Made by a program: the position numbers and the translations under genes | Shown here: piece after piece, positions 16,272-24,271 of the stretch | Layout: each line of letters starts with the position of its first letter | How positions within the stretch are numbered: position 1 is the stretch's first letter | The notes under the pieces: generated by a model | Databases searched by the model: none | The model's input: only the letters and a program-made list of their open reading frames with translations | What the model was told of the DNA's origin: nothing | NCBI GenBank assembly: GCA_019677205.1 | Contig: JAAMXY010000523.1 | Span: 1-24,271 of the forward strand | DNA from: Pinguiococcus pyrenoidosus | Lineage: Eukaryota; Sar; Pinguiophyceae; Pinguiochrysidales; Pinguiochrysidaceae | DNA length: 24,271 nucleotides | Direction: 5' to 3'

Positions 16272-17321
16272 ATGACGAGCATGTCACATGTGCAAAAGGC
16301 ATCGCCTGGGCCTTCCTTGGAGTTCAATGCAGAGGCGTCCTCTCATGATAGTGAAGATGACGAGGAAGATCTTCCATTTGCCTTGCGAAGCGCTTCTACG
16401 ATTGCTAGATCCCTAGAAGCTGATGGAGAGAAGCGCAAGTCAGGAGTCGGAGTTGAACAGGGCGCCCGAACGCAGTCTGGCGCAGACAAGGCAGCCATCG
16501 CGAAGATGCCGCATGCGCATAAGTCTGCGCCCGATGCCTCCAAGAAGGTGGACCAGAGTTCCTCATCGGACGAGAGCGAGAGTGAAAGTGACGACGAGGA
16601 CCTGCCTTTTGCCCTTCGGAAAGCAATGGCGTCCGCGCCGAAAGGTCCGCGGGACACAATCGAGAGCGGCGGGGCAGAGAAGCGCACAGGACATTTAGAG
16701 GAAGACGGGCTTGGTGCTGAAATTTCAGCAGTCGGCGCAACGACGACGGAGCATCTGCCGCAGCCTCCCCTGGGGCCACCCCCCGATATGAACGGCCATT
16801 TTGCTCCGCAGAGCTTTTCCTTACGACAGGCTGAACAGCCTTTTCCGCACCCGCACGTGCCCTTGCTAGAGGTACCAGAAGAGGCTCCTGCGCGTCGGAA
16901 AAGAAGAAGGGGGGACGAAGCCATCATTGCCGCCTTACAGTCGGGAGACATGAACGCGGTGAGTAATCTGACGGGAGGCCTCGCGGTAAGTGACAACCCT
17001 GCCCACCGTCGATGCAGCATCACCATGAGCAGCGCGGTTCTTCTTGTGTAGGAATGGAAAGGACACGACGCTGCGGCATGGAATCGCTATGCAGAAGGAG
17101 CAACTGACAATCCCCTACGGACGACCACTGTTTCCGCGCAATTCTACGGACGCAGCGCTGGAGAGATGGTGAATTCGAGCCAGCCGACCCGCTTGCACAG
17201 ACAGAAGCACCAGATCAATCAACTCGCTCAAGATGCGTTCCGCTTGGAAGCTGAGCTTTCCGAGCGACGACACAAGGCTGCAAAGACAAAAGCACAGACA
17301 CATGCGAAGTATGGATGGTAG
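16272..17321 (+). CDS. PRCC: PRCC homologue (proline-rich protein PRCC family, spliceosome/mitotic-checkpoint associated)
   Basis: Human PRCC is a nuclear protein linked to pre-mRNA splicing and to the mitotic checkpoint protein MAD2L2. Two exons: 16272-16958 and 17052-17321; intron 93 nt (GCG|GTGAGT to GTGTAG|GAATGG), phase 0; 318 residues. The C-terminus carries the family signature, RQKHQINQLAQDA...ERRHKAAKTKAQ-THAKYGW, against RRKHQITYLIHQAK...RRQTQAKYGF in human PRCC. The N-terminal part is acidic and disordered, with two copies of an EDLPFALR motif. A basic patch (ARRKRRRGDEAII) precedes the intron and may be a nuclear localisation signal. Overall length is shorter than human PRCC because the proline-rich region is reduced. 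Confidence 0.86.
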
Positions 17322-17785
17322 ACTACGGAAGAGGAAGACGATGTTTGTTTGCTTGTCTGCCTACGTACTCTCGACGCAGGCATGAAGCACAAGGGCTTGC
17401 CCTTGGAGGAGCCTGTGTCCCAAAGGCGTTCGTTGGGGACACCGCCCGAGTGAGATCAAGAAATCTGGAAGCCACCGACCTTCAACACAACACCAGATAC
17501 GCGCTTGGCGATGAAGCTGGGCCTGCATCAAGTGGCCGTCCCAGCCAGCACCTATGGATCCACGTCGACTTCCTCTCAAGCTCGCGAATAGAGCAAGAGA
17601 GGAGGAGACGCAGCTCTTCAAACCTGCAAGGAGGTGGCCGTCAAATCAAGATGTCCGTAGTGAAAGAGAAGAGCGCAAAGCAACGTCACTTTGGATACGC
17701 AGCTGGGGAGGGCGGCGGATCACCGCCGAAGCGCCACAATGCTTGCTGAGAAACTGGTGAATGGTGGTAAACGTGCGGAAGACGC
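17322..17785. other. 3' flank of PRCC, no confident gene
   Basis: The PRCC frame stays open for 43 codons after its TAG, and a + ORF (17315-17749, 144 codons) covers the stretch. The conserved AKYGW ending argues that these are 3' UTR. Donor-like GTGAGA (near 17451) and other splice-like sites exist, but no assembled product looked like a known protein. Confidence 0.4.
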
Positions 17786-18723
17786 TTAGATCCGACAATG
17801 AATTTGGCGGATCGCGTTCAGACAACGGGCAAAAAGCGATGGTTCGCTATGGCTACCGGACACAGTGTCCACACGATGTTGCAGGTCGATGTATAAGGTA
17901 GGTGTCTCCAGATAGCCGGTGGATGCCACCAGTTCCTCTACGAAGGCGATACGCCGCACTTGTGAGAAGGATGGCGCCAATGGTGGCGTCGAGTTGCGCA
18001 AAGCAGCACCTCGCAAAATGACATCCGGCGCACGCCTTTGGGCGCACAGTGCTAGGGATCTCAGGTGACGCGGAAATCGAAGTCCGCTCGAAGTCCACCA
18101 GATCTTCCAGAGACATGCGTGCCGAGAACGCCGTCCCAAAGGAACACCCACTCTGGTGATGGCTTTCCGCCAGCATCTGCGCCTCGGCCGCTGCTTTCGG
18201 GAGCGGTCAAAGACACCCACGACTTGGAGATTTGTAGCACAGAAGCCAGCCTCGGAGCCTCCTCAACTTCCTTGATGACACCTGCACTTGGTGTTCTGAA
18301 GCGCGGAAGGCAGGAGCGGCAGGGGTTGTACTTCTAGACGAACGGGGCACAAGTCAACGGCGACCGGGAACCGATTGAGATCAGGCTCAAAGCCAGTACT
18401 TAGCGTGTGAATGCTTCGGCGTACACCGCGACAGGCACGCACAAGAACCAAGGAGCACACTGAAAGAGATGCCGCACATCCTTGAAAGAGATACCGCACA
18501 TCCTTGAAAGGAGCCAGGCGTGCAGCCGTCACATACGGGACCGCCTTGGCCACAATGGATGCTGCCGAGGAGGAGCTGTGCGGGCCATCCACACGCCAGC
18601 GCGCTCAGGCAATACGGCACCCAGTACTTTGGTACAAGCGGCTAAAGGCATGTGCCAGTCTTTTGAGGTCAGGGTCCGGGCAATCATGCCAGTCCTACCG
18701 GGGCCCCGAACGGCGAGCGGCAA
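17786..18723 (-). CDS. Probable unrecognised multi-exon gene, minus strand, exon structure unresolved
   Basis: I do not recognise the product. The best-supported piece is an open stretch 18333-18061 entered through an acceptor (CGTCTAG|AAGTACAACC). It reads KYNPCRSCLPRFRTPSAG, then APRLASVLQISKSWVSLTAP and GGKPSPEWVFLWDGVLGTHV, with a Trp/Phe-containing composition unlike a random shadow. A later open stretch in another frame reads RRIAFVEELVASTGYLETPT and YIDLQHRVDTVSG and ends at TAA (17786-17788). The two can be joined in frame by a 47-nt GT-AG intron (18092-18046) with a weak donor. Upstream exons between 18723 and 18420 are ambiguous and contain a 22-bp tandem duplication that shifts the frame. 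The + strand is also open in places, so orientation is an inference. Confidence 0.33.
18461..18504. repeat. 22-bp direct tandem duplication
   Basis: TGAAAGAGATGCCGCACATCCT (18461-18482) is followed immediately by the same 22 bases with one change, G to A at its 11th base (18483-18504). A third partial TGAAAG follows. The unit length is not a multiple of three. Removing one copy would join two minus-strand open stretches (VTAARLAPFKDVR and FQCAPWFLCVPVAV) into one frame. Confidence 0.9.
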
Positions 18724-18756
18724 TGGAAAGCCAGCACGAGAGCAAGTCGTTCCTTT

Positions 18757-19309
18757 TCAAGATTTCTTTCCCAGCAATCTAGCACGTCTACGGGCCAGAG
18801 CTGCATTTCTTGTATTGAGGGAAACAAACTCTGGTCTGTTGAAGATTGTGTCAATATCCTTCTGCTGGCGAGCCCCAATGCGCTTGACGGGACGGAGTTT
18901 GCGAAGCGACAGGAGCGTTCCGATGAGACACAAACCGAACGAGAGCCCCACCTCGATGACGACCTAGAGAAGTTAGAGAACACGAATTCAGCCTCATCCT
19001 CCATGAAAGAATGCAGAGCGTCGCCACCCTCCGAAACCAGGGACCCGAGCGGTCAAGCTTACATCTTGCGGTGGTCCCATCAAGCCCTCAGTAAGCGAAG
19101 ACGAGGCGCGCGCCAGCTTAATGTCTTTTCGGAGAGGGCGGCCGGAGTGTCAGTTCTTCATCTGCTGGTACAGAGGGCTGGTGACCTTTGGGAGGCGCCG
19201 TTTCTGCTGCGTACTTACATTGCGCGGCCGAATACGCGGCGTGCATCAACACAATCATTCCCAGGCCAGTGACGCCACGCCCGACACTGCGGACCGCGCT
19301 CACGACCAT
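18757..19309 (-). CDS. EMC5: EMC5/MMGT homologue, subunit of the ER membrane protein complex
   Basis: EMC5 (also called membrane magnesium transporter, MMGT) is a two-helix membrane subunit of the EMC, which inserts tail-anchored and multi-pass proteins into the ER membrane. Three minus-strand exons: 19309-19219, 19124-19063, 18963-18757; introns 94 and 99 nt; 119 residues (human 131). Exon 1 gives the first helix with the signature GLGMIVLMHAAYSAAQ (human GIGLFALAHAAFSAAQ). The small exon 2 begins YIKLARAS, aligning with YMRLTEKE, and ends GPPQD. Exon 3 starts VVIEVGLSFGLCLIGTLL (second helix), then DIDTIFNRPEFVSLNTR, matching the human FDTLRNHPSFYVFNHR. Exon 2's acceptor (CCGAAAAG|ACATT) is poor and was chosen because it restores the frame and the family alignment. 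An upstream in-frame ATG (19348) could add 13 residues. Confidence 0.88.
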
Positions 19310-19828
19310 GGCGCTAACTATCAATGAATCCCAAGTGTTGTGCACCACAGAAGGCGGAAAGGCGTGCTGCGGCGCTCAAATGGGCGGGATCTGTCGCACC
19401 GCAACTGGCAGCCGAGCATCGACTAACCAGTTTGAAAATTACAAAACGCTGGGGATATTTATTTTTCACCTGTATTGTAGTAACGCTATCCTATCAGGAC
19501 AGATGGATCCTTTCCTTCGAGGCTTGATGCGCTCGGGATCGATCCTGCTCGGTACTATGGATGTCCTGACGGTTTCATGTTCAGAACTCAGCACTTCCTT
19601 GGCAGAGAGCGTACTTCACGGACGCCATACGACGCGCAGCCCGTCAGTCTTGCGTACTGCATGCTGTGAAGATGGTTTGGTACCCGTATCGAATGGAATC
19701 TTTTTCCTGTTTGCATGCTTTCACAGGCCCGCGCGGGATGTGAAGAAAAGTTCGGATGATCCAAGGCGTGTATGACAGTCATTTTCTTGGACTGAGGAGT
19801 GCCAAGCCCCCAGAGCGGCCCTGGCACA
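19310..19828. promoter_or_regulatory. Divergent intergenic region between EMC5 (-) and the LRR/IQ gene (+)
   Basis: This stretch has 519 bases between the two start codons. ORFs on both strands (19188-19775 plus, 19588-20226 minus) are shadows or chance. A T/A-rich patch near 19435-19465 (GGGGATATTTATTTTTCACC) is the only base-composition feature. No other element is recognised. Confidence 0.45.
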
Positions 19829-22800
19829 ATGGACAGCTTTTCGAGCATGCCAGACCTGCCTGCATCCGATGAGGACGACACAGACGACGAAGACGAGTGG
19901 TTCTCCAGCATGAGAGCTTCCCTCTCCGTGACTTCGCACCCGCAAGAGAGCACCGCAAGAGAATCGGAAGCCTGGGCTTTGCTGGAGAGGTCCCAAAGAG
20001 TAATGGAGGAGCAGTGCGACGCGATACAGACGCTTCTCATTGACGCGGACGAGAAGTCTTCGACGGAACCAGCTCTTCCGGTAGAGACGCTCTTGGCGCC
20101 GCTTCGGAAACTAAATGCCGACTCGTCAGCACCTTCCTTCACATGTACAACAACTTCTACCGGATCAACAGCAGCGCGAGAGGAAGTGGCCGCCACGATG
20201 GAGGCTGTCCTATCCTCAGTCCTCAACGTATGGGCGATCCGCGCGAAAGCGCTTTCGGAGACTGCTTCAGCGGAAGGAATTTTTCAAGCTGGGCAGCAGG
20301 AAGATGAGAAGAAAAACACCCAGAATGCAGCCACGCCTCACAGCATCGACGATCAGCCCGTCGTCCCGCCTTTTGAAAGTTGGACGGACGCCAATCCTGG
20401 GAATGCGTGGGATGTGCTGCCAGAGACTGTCGCGGAGGCCATGCAGCAGGGTATCCACATCGTGGACGAGGGTGCAGGAATCCTTGGCTCTTCAACGGGC
20501 GGAGAAGTCATCTTGCAGCAAGCTGTCCCTGTCGAGGTGCAGCGCAGTGGCGATGAAATGCACACGCTCGAGACACCGTGCGCGAAGGCGACACGGAGAA
20601 CTGAAGGAAAAGCCCACTCGCGAAAAACAACGGAGAGTCGTTTGGAAGTTGCTGTGAGCCTTTCCGATGCAGTGGCAGACCTGGAGGCGGAGCTTGCACT
20701 AGAAGAGAAACGACTGGAGGATGAGGAAGCAGCCAGAAAAGCAGCCGCCGGAGAAAGAAGGAGAACACGTGACGCAGCAAGAAAGGCATTTGATGAACGA
20801 CGCGCCGCAGTTCGGCTTTGCAGGGCTTGGCGCCGGCATAAGCTCAGGCAGTACGTCAAGAAACGAGCAACTGCTGCGCGAAGAATTCAAAGGCAATGGA
20901 GGGGAGCTCAATTCTTGCGAGCAATGGCTGCTTTGAAGCGCTTGAAGGACCAAAGCGCCGAAGTGTCCAGATGCATCCCGGAGAAGCGAGACCAACTGAT
21001 GGACTGCTTTCTCAAGATTCATCGCCAGACTTTGGCTTTCTCTTCTGTGGCCTATGTATCTCAAGAAGCCGATCGACTACGTCGGGAGACGAGTTTGGAC
21101 AAGACCGAATTGGACCTTCTGGACACCGCTGAGAGAGCGATTGAGAACTGCCGGGTGGATACAGAGGCAGAACACAGTGGGGATGGGAGCGATTTGGACC
21201 TTGTAACACGCTTGGTATCCGAACTTGATGATGCATCGAGTAGCTTTCTTGAGCTCGAGTCTGCGATAGAAGATCTGCGAGAGATTGGCCGCACCTCTTC
21301 TGCGCGGGCTCGCACAATTGTTGAAGGCAAGGAGGCCCTCCGTCGCGAGCGAAAGCTTGCAAAACAGATTAAAGAATCTTCACAGGACCTGGCAGAAGAG
21401 CTTCTGACGCAACCCACAAAGCCTGCTTTGGTAAACAGGATGGACGAAATGGTCGATCTTGCCGCGCAGCTTAAACACCTGGATCGGAACTTGTCGTTGC
21501 ACAAGGCGTTGGCGAAAGAAGCTTGCCTGATGCGAAACCGCGTGCAGAGACTAGACTCGGTTCTTGCGAAGCTGAAGCAAGCGCATGCAGCAGAGGATAA
21601 AGTGCTGGCATTCCGTGAACTGGATAAGCTTGTCGAGGCAGCCTTCGAAGCTGGGATACCGCGCGAGGATGCACTTCTGCGCGAAGCCACGCTCACGACA
21701 AGGTGCGGCCGTCTTGCTGTCATGGACCCTTTCCGGCAAAGCCGTGCAGCCAAGTTGATTCAGAGGGGTTGGAGAACTGCCTGCGAAATGCGGCTTCAGA
21801 GACGAGCAAAACAGAGAATCGCTGCTTGCGTAATCCAGAGAGCCTTCCGGCTCCATAGATCTCGCCGTCGTTTGAGAAAGATGATGACGGAGCGGAAGAC
21901 AATGCAGCGGACCGTGCGAGACAAGGAGGCCAGGGAAAGAGTGCAAAAGGCGTTGTACGATGGGGCAGTGGCGAAGGCGCCTTCCAAACCATCGGGCGGC
22001 AACAGGAGAGAGACAAGGCGAGATGTAGAGCCTGGCACCAAGGTGCAAGGACTAGTCGAAGCATTTTTGTGCTGGACGAAGGCTTCGGTGACGAGGAGAA
22101 TCTACGATAGCATGATTCAAGGGCAACGTAGCGTCCACAAGGAAGCTCCGGAGAACATTTTGACGGGCGCTCTCCAGAAGGCGACTCATGGTCACAAGCT
22201 CGCGGAGTCAGACCTCGCGCCCCTTGGACAATGGTGGCAGCAGCGTCGTATCGAGCTGAGTGTGGAAAGCCTCTCCGACGTGAGTTGCTTGGCCCGAGCA
22301 CATCAGTTGAGACATCTCAACTTGAGCGTTAACGCGTTGGGAGCTGATAGCATCTCTGCGATCCTGCCTTCGTTGAGTGCATTAGAGTACCTGAGCCTCA
22401 GGGACAACGTCATTGGGGAGGCTGCCGACGAGTCACTCGTTTCGCTCGGCTACGCCTTGCGAGGGCTCCGGCATTTGACACACTTAGACCTTTCCATGAA
22501 TCGTCTCAAAGGAGCTCTCGGTTGGCTTTTCCTTTCAGACAAGAGGGGGGCGTCCTTTCCGTCCTTGGACGAGCTCAGCTTGGACAACAATCGACTTACG
22601 CTTCAGAACAGCGGAGCTGGTGACAGGTTTAGGGTGACGGCCTGTGCCCTTCAAAGCCTCAGCCTCTTTAACAATCGAGTAGGTCCTCACTTTCATCCTG
22701 ACAGTCTACTGGATGCTCCGTTGCTCAGTCGGCTAGAACTGAGCAAGAATCTGGTAGAGAGCATCGATGGAGTGGCCATCAGCAGATATGCTCCGTTCCT

Positions 22801-24271
22801 GATGGTTTTGGGTCTTTCAAACAACAAACTCAGCAAATTTCCGGACGGTCTGCAACTACCCTACCTGGAGCAGCTGTGGCTTTCAGCAAATCAGATCAGC
22901 GGCCTGACTGAGCGCGATACGGTGACGTTTTTGCCATCCTTGCGGAAGCTTGTCCTACGTGACAATTCGGTATCCGTGATTCCGGAGCACTGTCTTCGAT
23001 CTCCGATGGACCTCAGGGAACTCGATCTCTCATTCAATTGCATTGCCGCAGAAGGTGAATTGCAAAGGCTGTCAAAGTTGCAAGGCCTGCGAAGCCTGGA
23101 TCTGCGTGACAACCCTGTTGACTCAAGCCCTACAAGGCGAAAGGTGCTGAGCATCATTCCTGCAATCGAAATTTACGATCAAGAGGAAGTCGGACTGGCA
23201 GATTATGCTGAAAGGATTAAAGGGATCGGCCGCGTAGCTCAGGCTTGTTCCTTTCCATCAGAGTTTCGACCGTGCCACGGATCATCCGTTGCGCAGAGCG
23301 TTCATAAAGGAATGCTGCTTCGTACGTCAGGTAGCATTTCCTCCGGCGGAGTAAAGCTAGCCTTGAGGTCTTCGTCCTCTCGCAGACAAGGCAAGGTTTC
23401 GCTGCTGGAGAGCGCTCGACCTATCGCAGCGTGCCCAGTGTGCTCAAATGACAATTTCGCTTCGTCTCTCGAGTGCCAGCGGTGCGGATCTGAGATTCCA
23501 AGAAGATGCCTTCCTCTCGAATCGGATTCGTGGGACGGTCTCATGGCGTTGGGAATGGACCAGTCTTCTACTGCTGACTTGACAGGAATGCTGTGCAGTT
23601 CTCTCTTCGACGACATTACTTCTCTTCAGCGAGCACTGGCAATGCGTCGGCGGAGAATGCGCCAATACAACGCCGATCTCGGAAGCGCGCACACTGCTCA
23701 ACGTTGCCGGGACAGAACGACGAAGCCGCCGCCGTGCTCGACTGATGTGCTCAGAGCCCTCATGAAGTCTTTCACCGCAATCACAAGAACGCTGGACGCG
23801 TCGAATCAGTGGTACGCACACTTGAATCGGCAGCTTCAGATCTGTGAGTCCATCCAGGGGAAACGGGTGCTCGCAGAAGCCCCTTCCCTTGAAAGGTTTC
23901 GGCTGCCTGCAATCTTGCTGTCGTCAACGTCTTGCACGAAAAGACAGTCTGCAATCCGCATCCAACGGCTTTTTCGAGGCCATCGCGAGCGCAAAAGACT
24001 TCAGACGAAGGCTGCGAGATGCATTCAATCAAGATTTCGAGGTTGGCGAGTCCGCGAGAGGTTGCGCGGATCTCGCTTCTTGGACGCAGAAGTGGAGGAC
24101 ATTCTTCACGAGAACACCGCGTCGGAGCTGAACGCGTTGATACGAAGCTTCGAAGAGCTAAAAAGAGTCGAAGAGCACAAGAGTGATTCGTATCTAGGAG
24201 ATTCGCAGAGGAGAGGTCGGGCGCCGAGCAACCAAGAGGAGCAGGGTCAAGCTGGACAGGCTCGAGAAGGA
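19829..24271 (+). CDS. Large IQ-motif, leucine-rich-repeat and zinc-ribbon protein (LRRIQ-like), 3' end outside the window
   Basis: From the ATG at 19829 the frame is open for 1481 codons to the window edge with no stop and no intron; an in-frame TGA lies upstream at 19793. Domains in order: acidic N-terminus (SDEDDTDDEDEWF); charged coiled coil near 290-340; IQ-type calmodulin sites near 325-372 (AVRLCRAWRRHKLR, AARRIQRQWRGAQFL); helical segment about 380-640; two more IQ motifs near 640-686 (AKLIQRGWRTACEMR, ACVIQRAFRLHRSRR); leucine-rich repeats about 825-1125 (LRHLNLSVNAL, LTHLDLSMNRL, LEQLWLSANQI, LRELDLSFNCI) closed by an LRR-cap-like VLSIIPAIEIYDQ; a C-x2-C-x10-C-x2-C zinc ribbon near 1202-1225; and two tandem IQ motifs near 1376-1420 (AIRIQRLFRGHRER, ARCIQSRFRGWRVR). 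LRR plus IQ is the layout of LRRIQ1-type cilium-associated proteins. Function is inferred; calmodulin or light-chain binding is likely. Confidence 0.9.
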   Translation, partial: MDSFSSMPDLPASDEDDTDDEDEWFSSMRASLSVTSHPQESTARESEAWALLERSQRVMEEQCDAIQTLLIDADEKSSTEPALPVETLLAPLRKLNADSSAPSFTCTTTSTGSTAAREEVAATMEAVLSSVLNVWAIRAKALSETASAEGIFQAGQQEDEKKNTQNAATPHSIDDQPVVPPFESWTDANPGNAWDVLPETVAEAMQQGIHIVDEGAGILGSSTGGEVILQQAVPVEVQRSGDEMHTLETPCAKATRRTEGKAHSRKTTESRLEVAVSLSDAVADLEAELALEEKRLEDEEAARKAAAGERRRTRDAARKAFDERRAAVRLCRAWRRHKLRQYVKKRATAARRIQRQWRGAQFLRAMAALKRLKDQSAEVSRCIPEKRDQLMDCFLKIHRQTLAFSSVAYVSQEADRLRRETSLDKTELDLLDTAERAIENCRVDTEAEHSGDGSDLDLVTRLVSELDDASSSFLELESAIEDLREIGRTSSARARTIVEGKEALRRERKLAKQIKESSQDLAEELLTQPTKPALVNRMDEMVDLAAQLKHLDRNLSLHKALAKEACLMRNRVQRLDSVLAKLKQAHAAEDKVLAFRELDKLVEAAFEAGIPREDALLREATLTTRCGRLAVMDPFRQSRAAKLIQRGWRTACEMRLQRRAKQRIAACVIQRAFRLHRSRRRLRKMMTERKTMQRTVRDKEARERVQKALYDGAVAKAPSKPSGGNRRETRRDVEPGTKVQGLVEAFLCWTKASVTRRIYDSMIQGQRSVHKEAPENILTGALQKATHGHKLAESDLAPLGQWWQQRRIELSVESLSDVSCLARAHQLRHLNLSVNALGADSISAILPSLSALEYLSLRDNVIGEAADESLVSLGYALRGLRHLTHLDLSMNRLKGALGWLFLSDKRGASFPSLDELSLDNNRLTLQNSGAGDRFRVTACALQSLSLFNNRVGPHFHPDSLLDAPLLSRLELSKNLVESIDGVAISRYAPFLMVLGLSNNKLSKFPDGLQLPYLEQLWLSANQISGLTERDTVTFLPSLRKLVLRDNSVSVIPEHCLRSPMDLRELDLSFNCIAAEGELQRLSKLQGLRSLDLRDNPVDSSPTRRKVLSIIPAIEIYDQEEVGLADYAERIKGIGRVAQACSFPSEFRPCHGSSVAQSVHKGMLLRTSGSISSGGVKLALRSSSSRRQGKVSLLESARPIAACPVCSNDNFASSLECQRCGSEIPRRCLPLESDSWDGLMALGMDQSSTADLTGMLCSSLFDDITSLQRALAMRRRRMRQYNADLGSAHTAQRCRDRTTKPPPCSTDVLRALMKSFTAITRTLDASNQWYAHLNRQLQICESIQGKRVLAEAPSLERFRLPAILLSSTSCTKRQSAIRIQRLFRGHRERKRLQTKAARCIQSRFRGWRVRERLRGSRFLDAEVEDILHENTASELNALIRSFEELKRVEEHKSDSYLGDSQRRGRAPSNQEEQGQAGQAREG

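Noticed and set aside
17315-17749. PRCC extended by an alternative splice at YGW|GTAGAC
   Set aside because: It would append over 100 low-complexity residues after AKYGW, where the family ends; the TAG is the better stop.
18000-18060. Resemblance of DVILRGAALRNS to a P4-ATPase motif (LLRGCxLRNT)
   Set aside because: A single short match with no other ATPase motif (no DKTGT) nearby; probably chance.
18482-18967. 161-codon + ORF over EMC5 exon 3
   Set aside because: It is antisense to a recognisable EMC5 exon.
19588-20226. 212-codon minus ORF
   Set aside because: It lies opposite the start of the LRR/IQ frame; Ser-rich shadow of an acidic N-terminus.
21061-22301. Several 165-230-codon minus ORFs opposite the LRR/IQ gene
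   Set aside because: The + frame is continuous for 1481 codons with clear IQ and LRR motifs.
1-24271. CRISPR array, insertion sequence, prophage or bacterial operon
   Set aside because: No regularly spaced direct repeats, no transposase or phage genes, and genes contain spliceosomal introns; the window is eukaryotic nuclear DNA.

Overview
The window is nuclear DNA from a photosynthetic, probably flagellated protist. Short GT-AG introns (about 55-106 nt) interrupt the genes. The gene content is eukaryotic: a SAPS-type PP6 subunit, ORMDL, EMC5, PRCC and a mitochondrial ferredoxin. A PsbP-domain gene shows it is photosynthetic. The PsbP leader is a signal peptide followed directly by a Phe-Ala-Pro motif, the targeting signature of complex plastids of red-algal origin (stramenopiles, haptophytes, cryptophytes, photosynthetic alveolates). 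A CSPP1-like coiled-coil protein and a leucine-rich repeat/IQ protein suggest centrioles or flagella. I cannot name the genus.

Layout from left to right: a possible 3' end of a + strand gene (1-199); SAPS/PP6 regulatory subunit (-, 2 exons, 493-3013); divergent promoter; Sec14/CRAL-TRIO protein with predicted membrane segments (+, 3296-5041); a gene-poor convergent stretch; mitochondrial [2Fe-2S] ferredoxin (-, 3 exons, 5684-6247); PsbP-domain protein (-, 2 exons, 6585-7620); divergent promoter; an unrecognised six-exon membrane protein (+, 7942-8910); a large CSPP1-like coiled-coil protein (-, 8937-13358); ankyrin/proline-rich protein (+, 4 exons, 13491-15006); ORMDL (-, 3 exons, 15115-15831); an AT-rich divergent promoter; PRCC homologue (+, 2 exons, 16272-17321); an unresolved locus, probably on the minus strand (about 17786-18723); EMC5 (-, 3 exons, 18757-19309); divergent promoter; and a very large LRR/IQ/zinc-ribbon protein (+, 19829 to the window edge, incomplete).

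The genes are not an operon. They are independent housekeeping and cytoskeletal genes in a compact, strand-alternating order. Themes recur (ER membrane and sphingolipid homeostasis: ORMDL, EMC5, CRAL-TRIO; centrosome or cilium: CSPP1-like, LRR/IQ; organelle redox: ferredoxin, PsbP), but nothing in the sequence shows that they are co-regulated.

Several genes can only be seen by splicing small exons by eye: the ferredoxin, ORMDL, EMC5 and the six-exon gene. The last LRR/IQ gene has no stop codon inside the window. All splice sites are inferred from GT/AG signals, frame continuity and, where available, family similarity; none was confirmed with transcripts.
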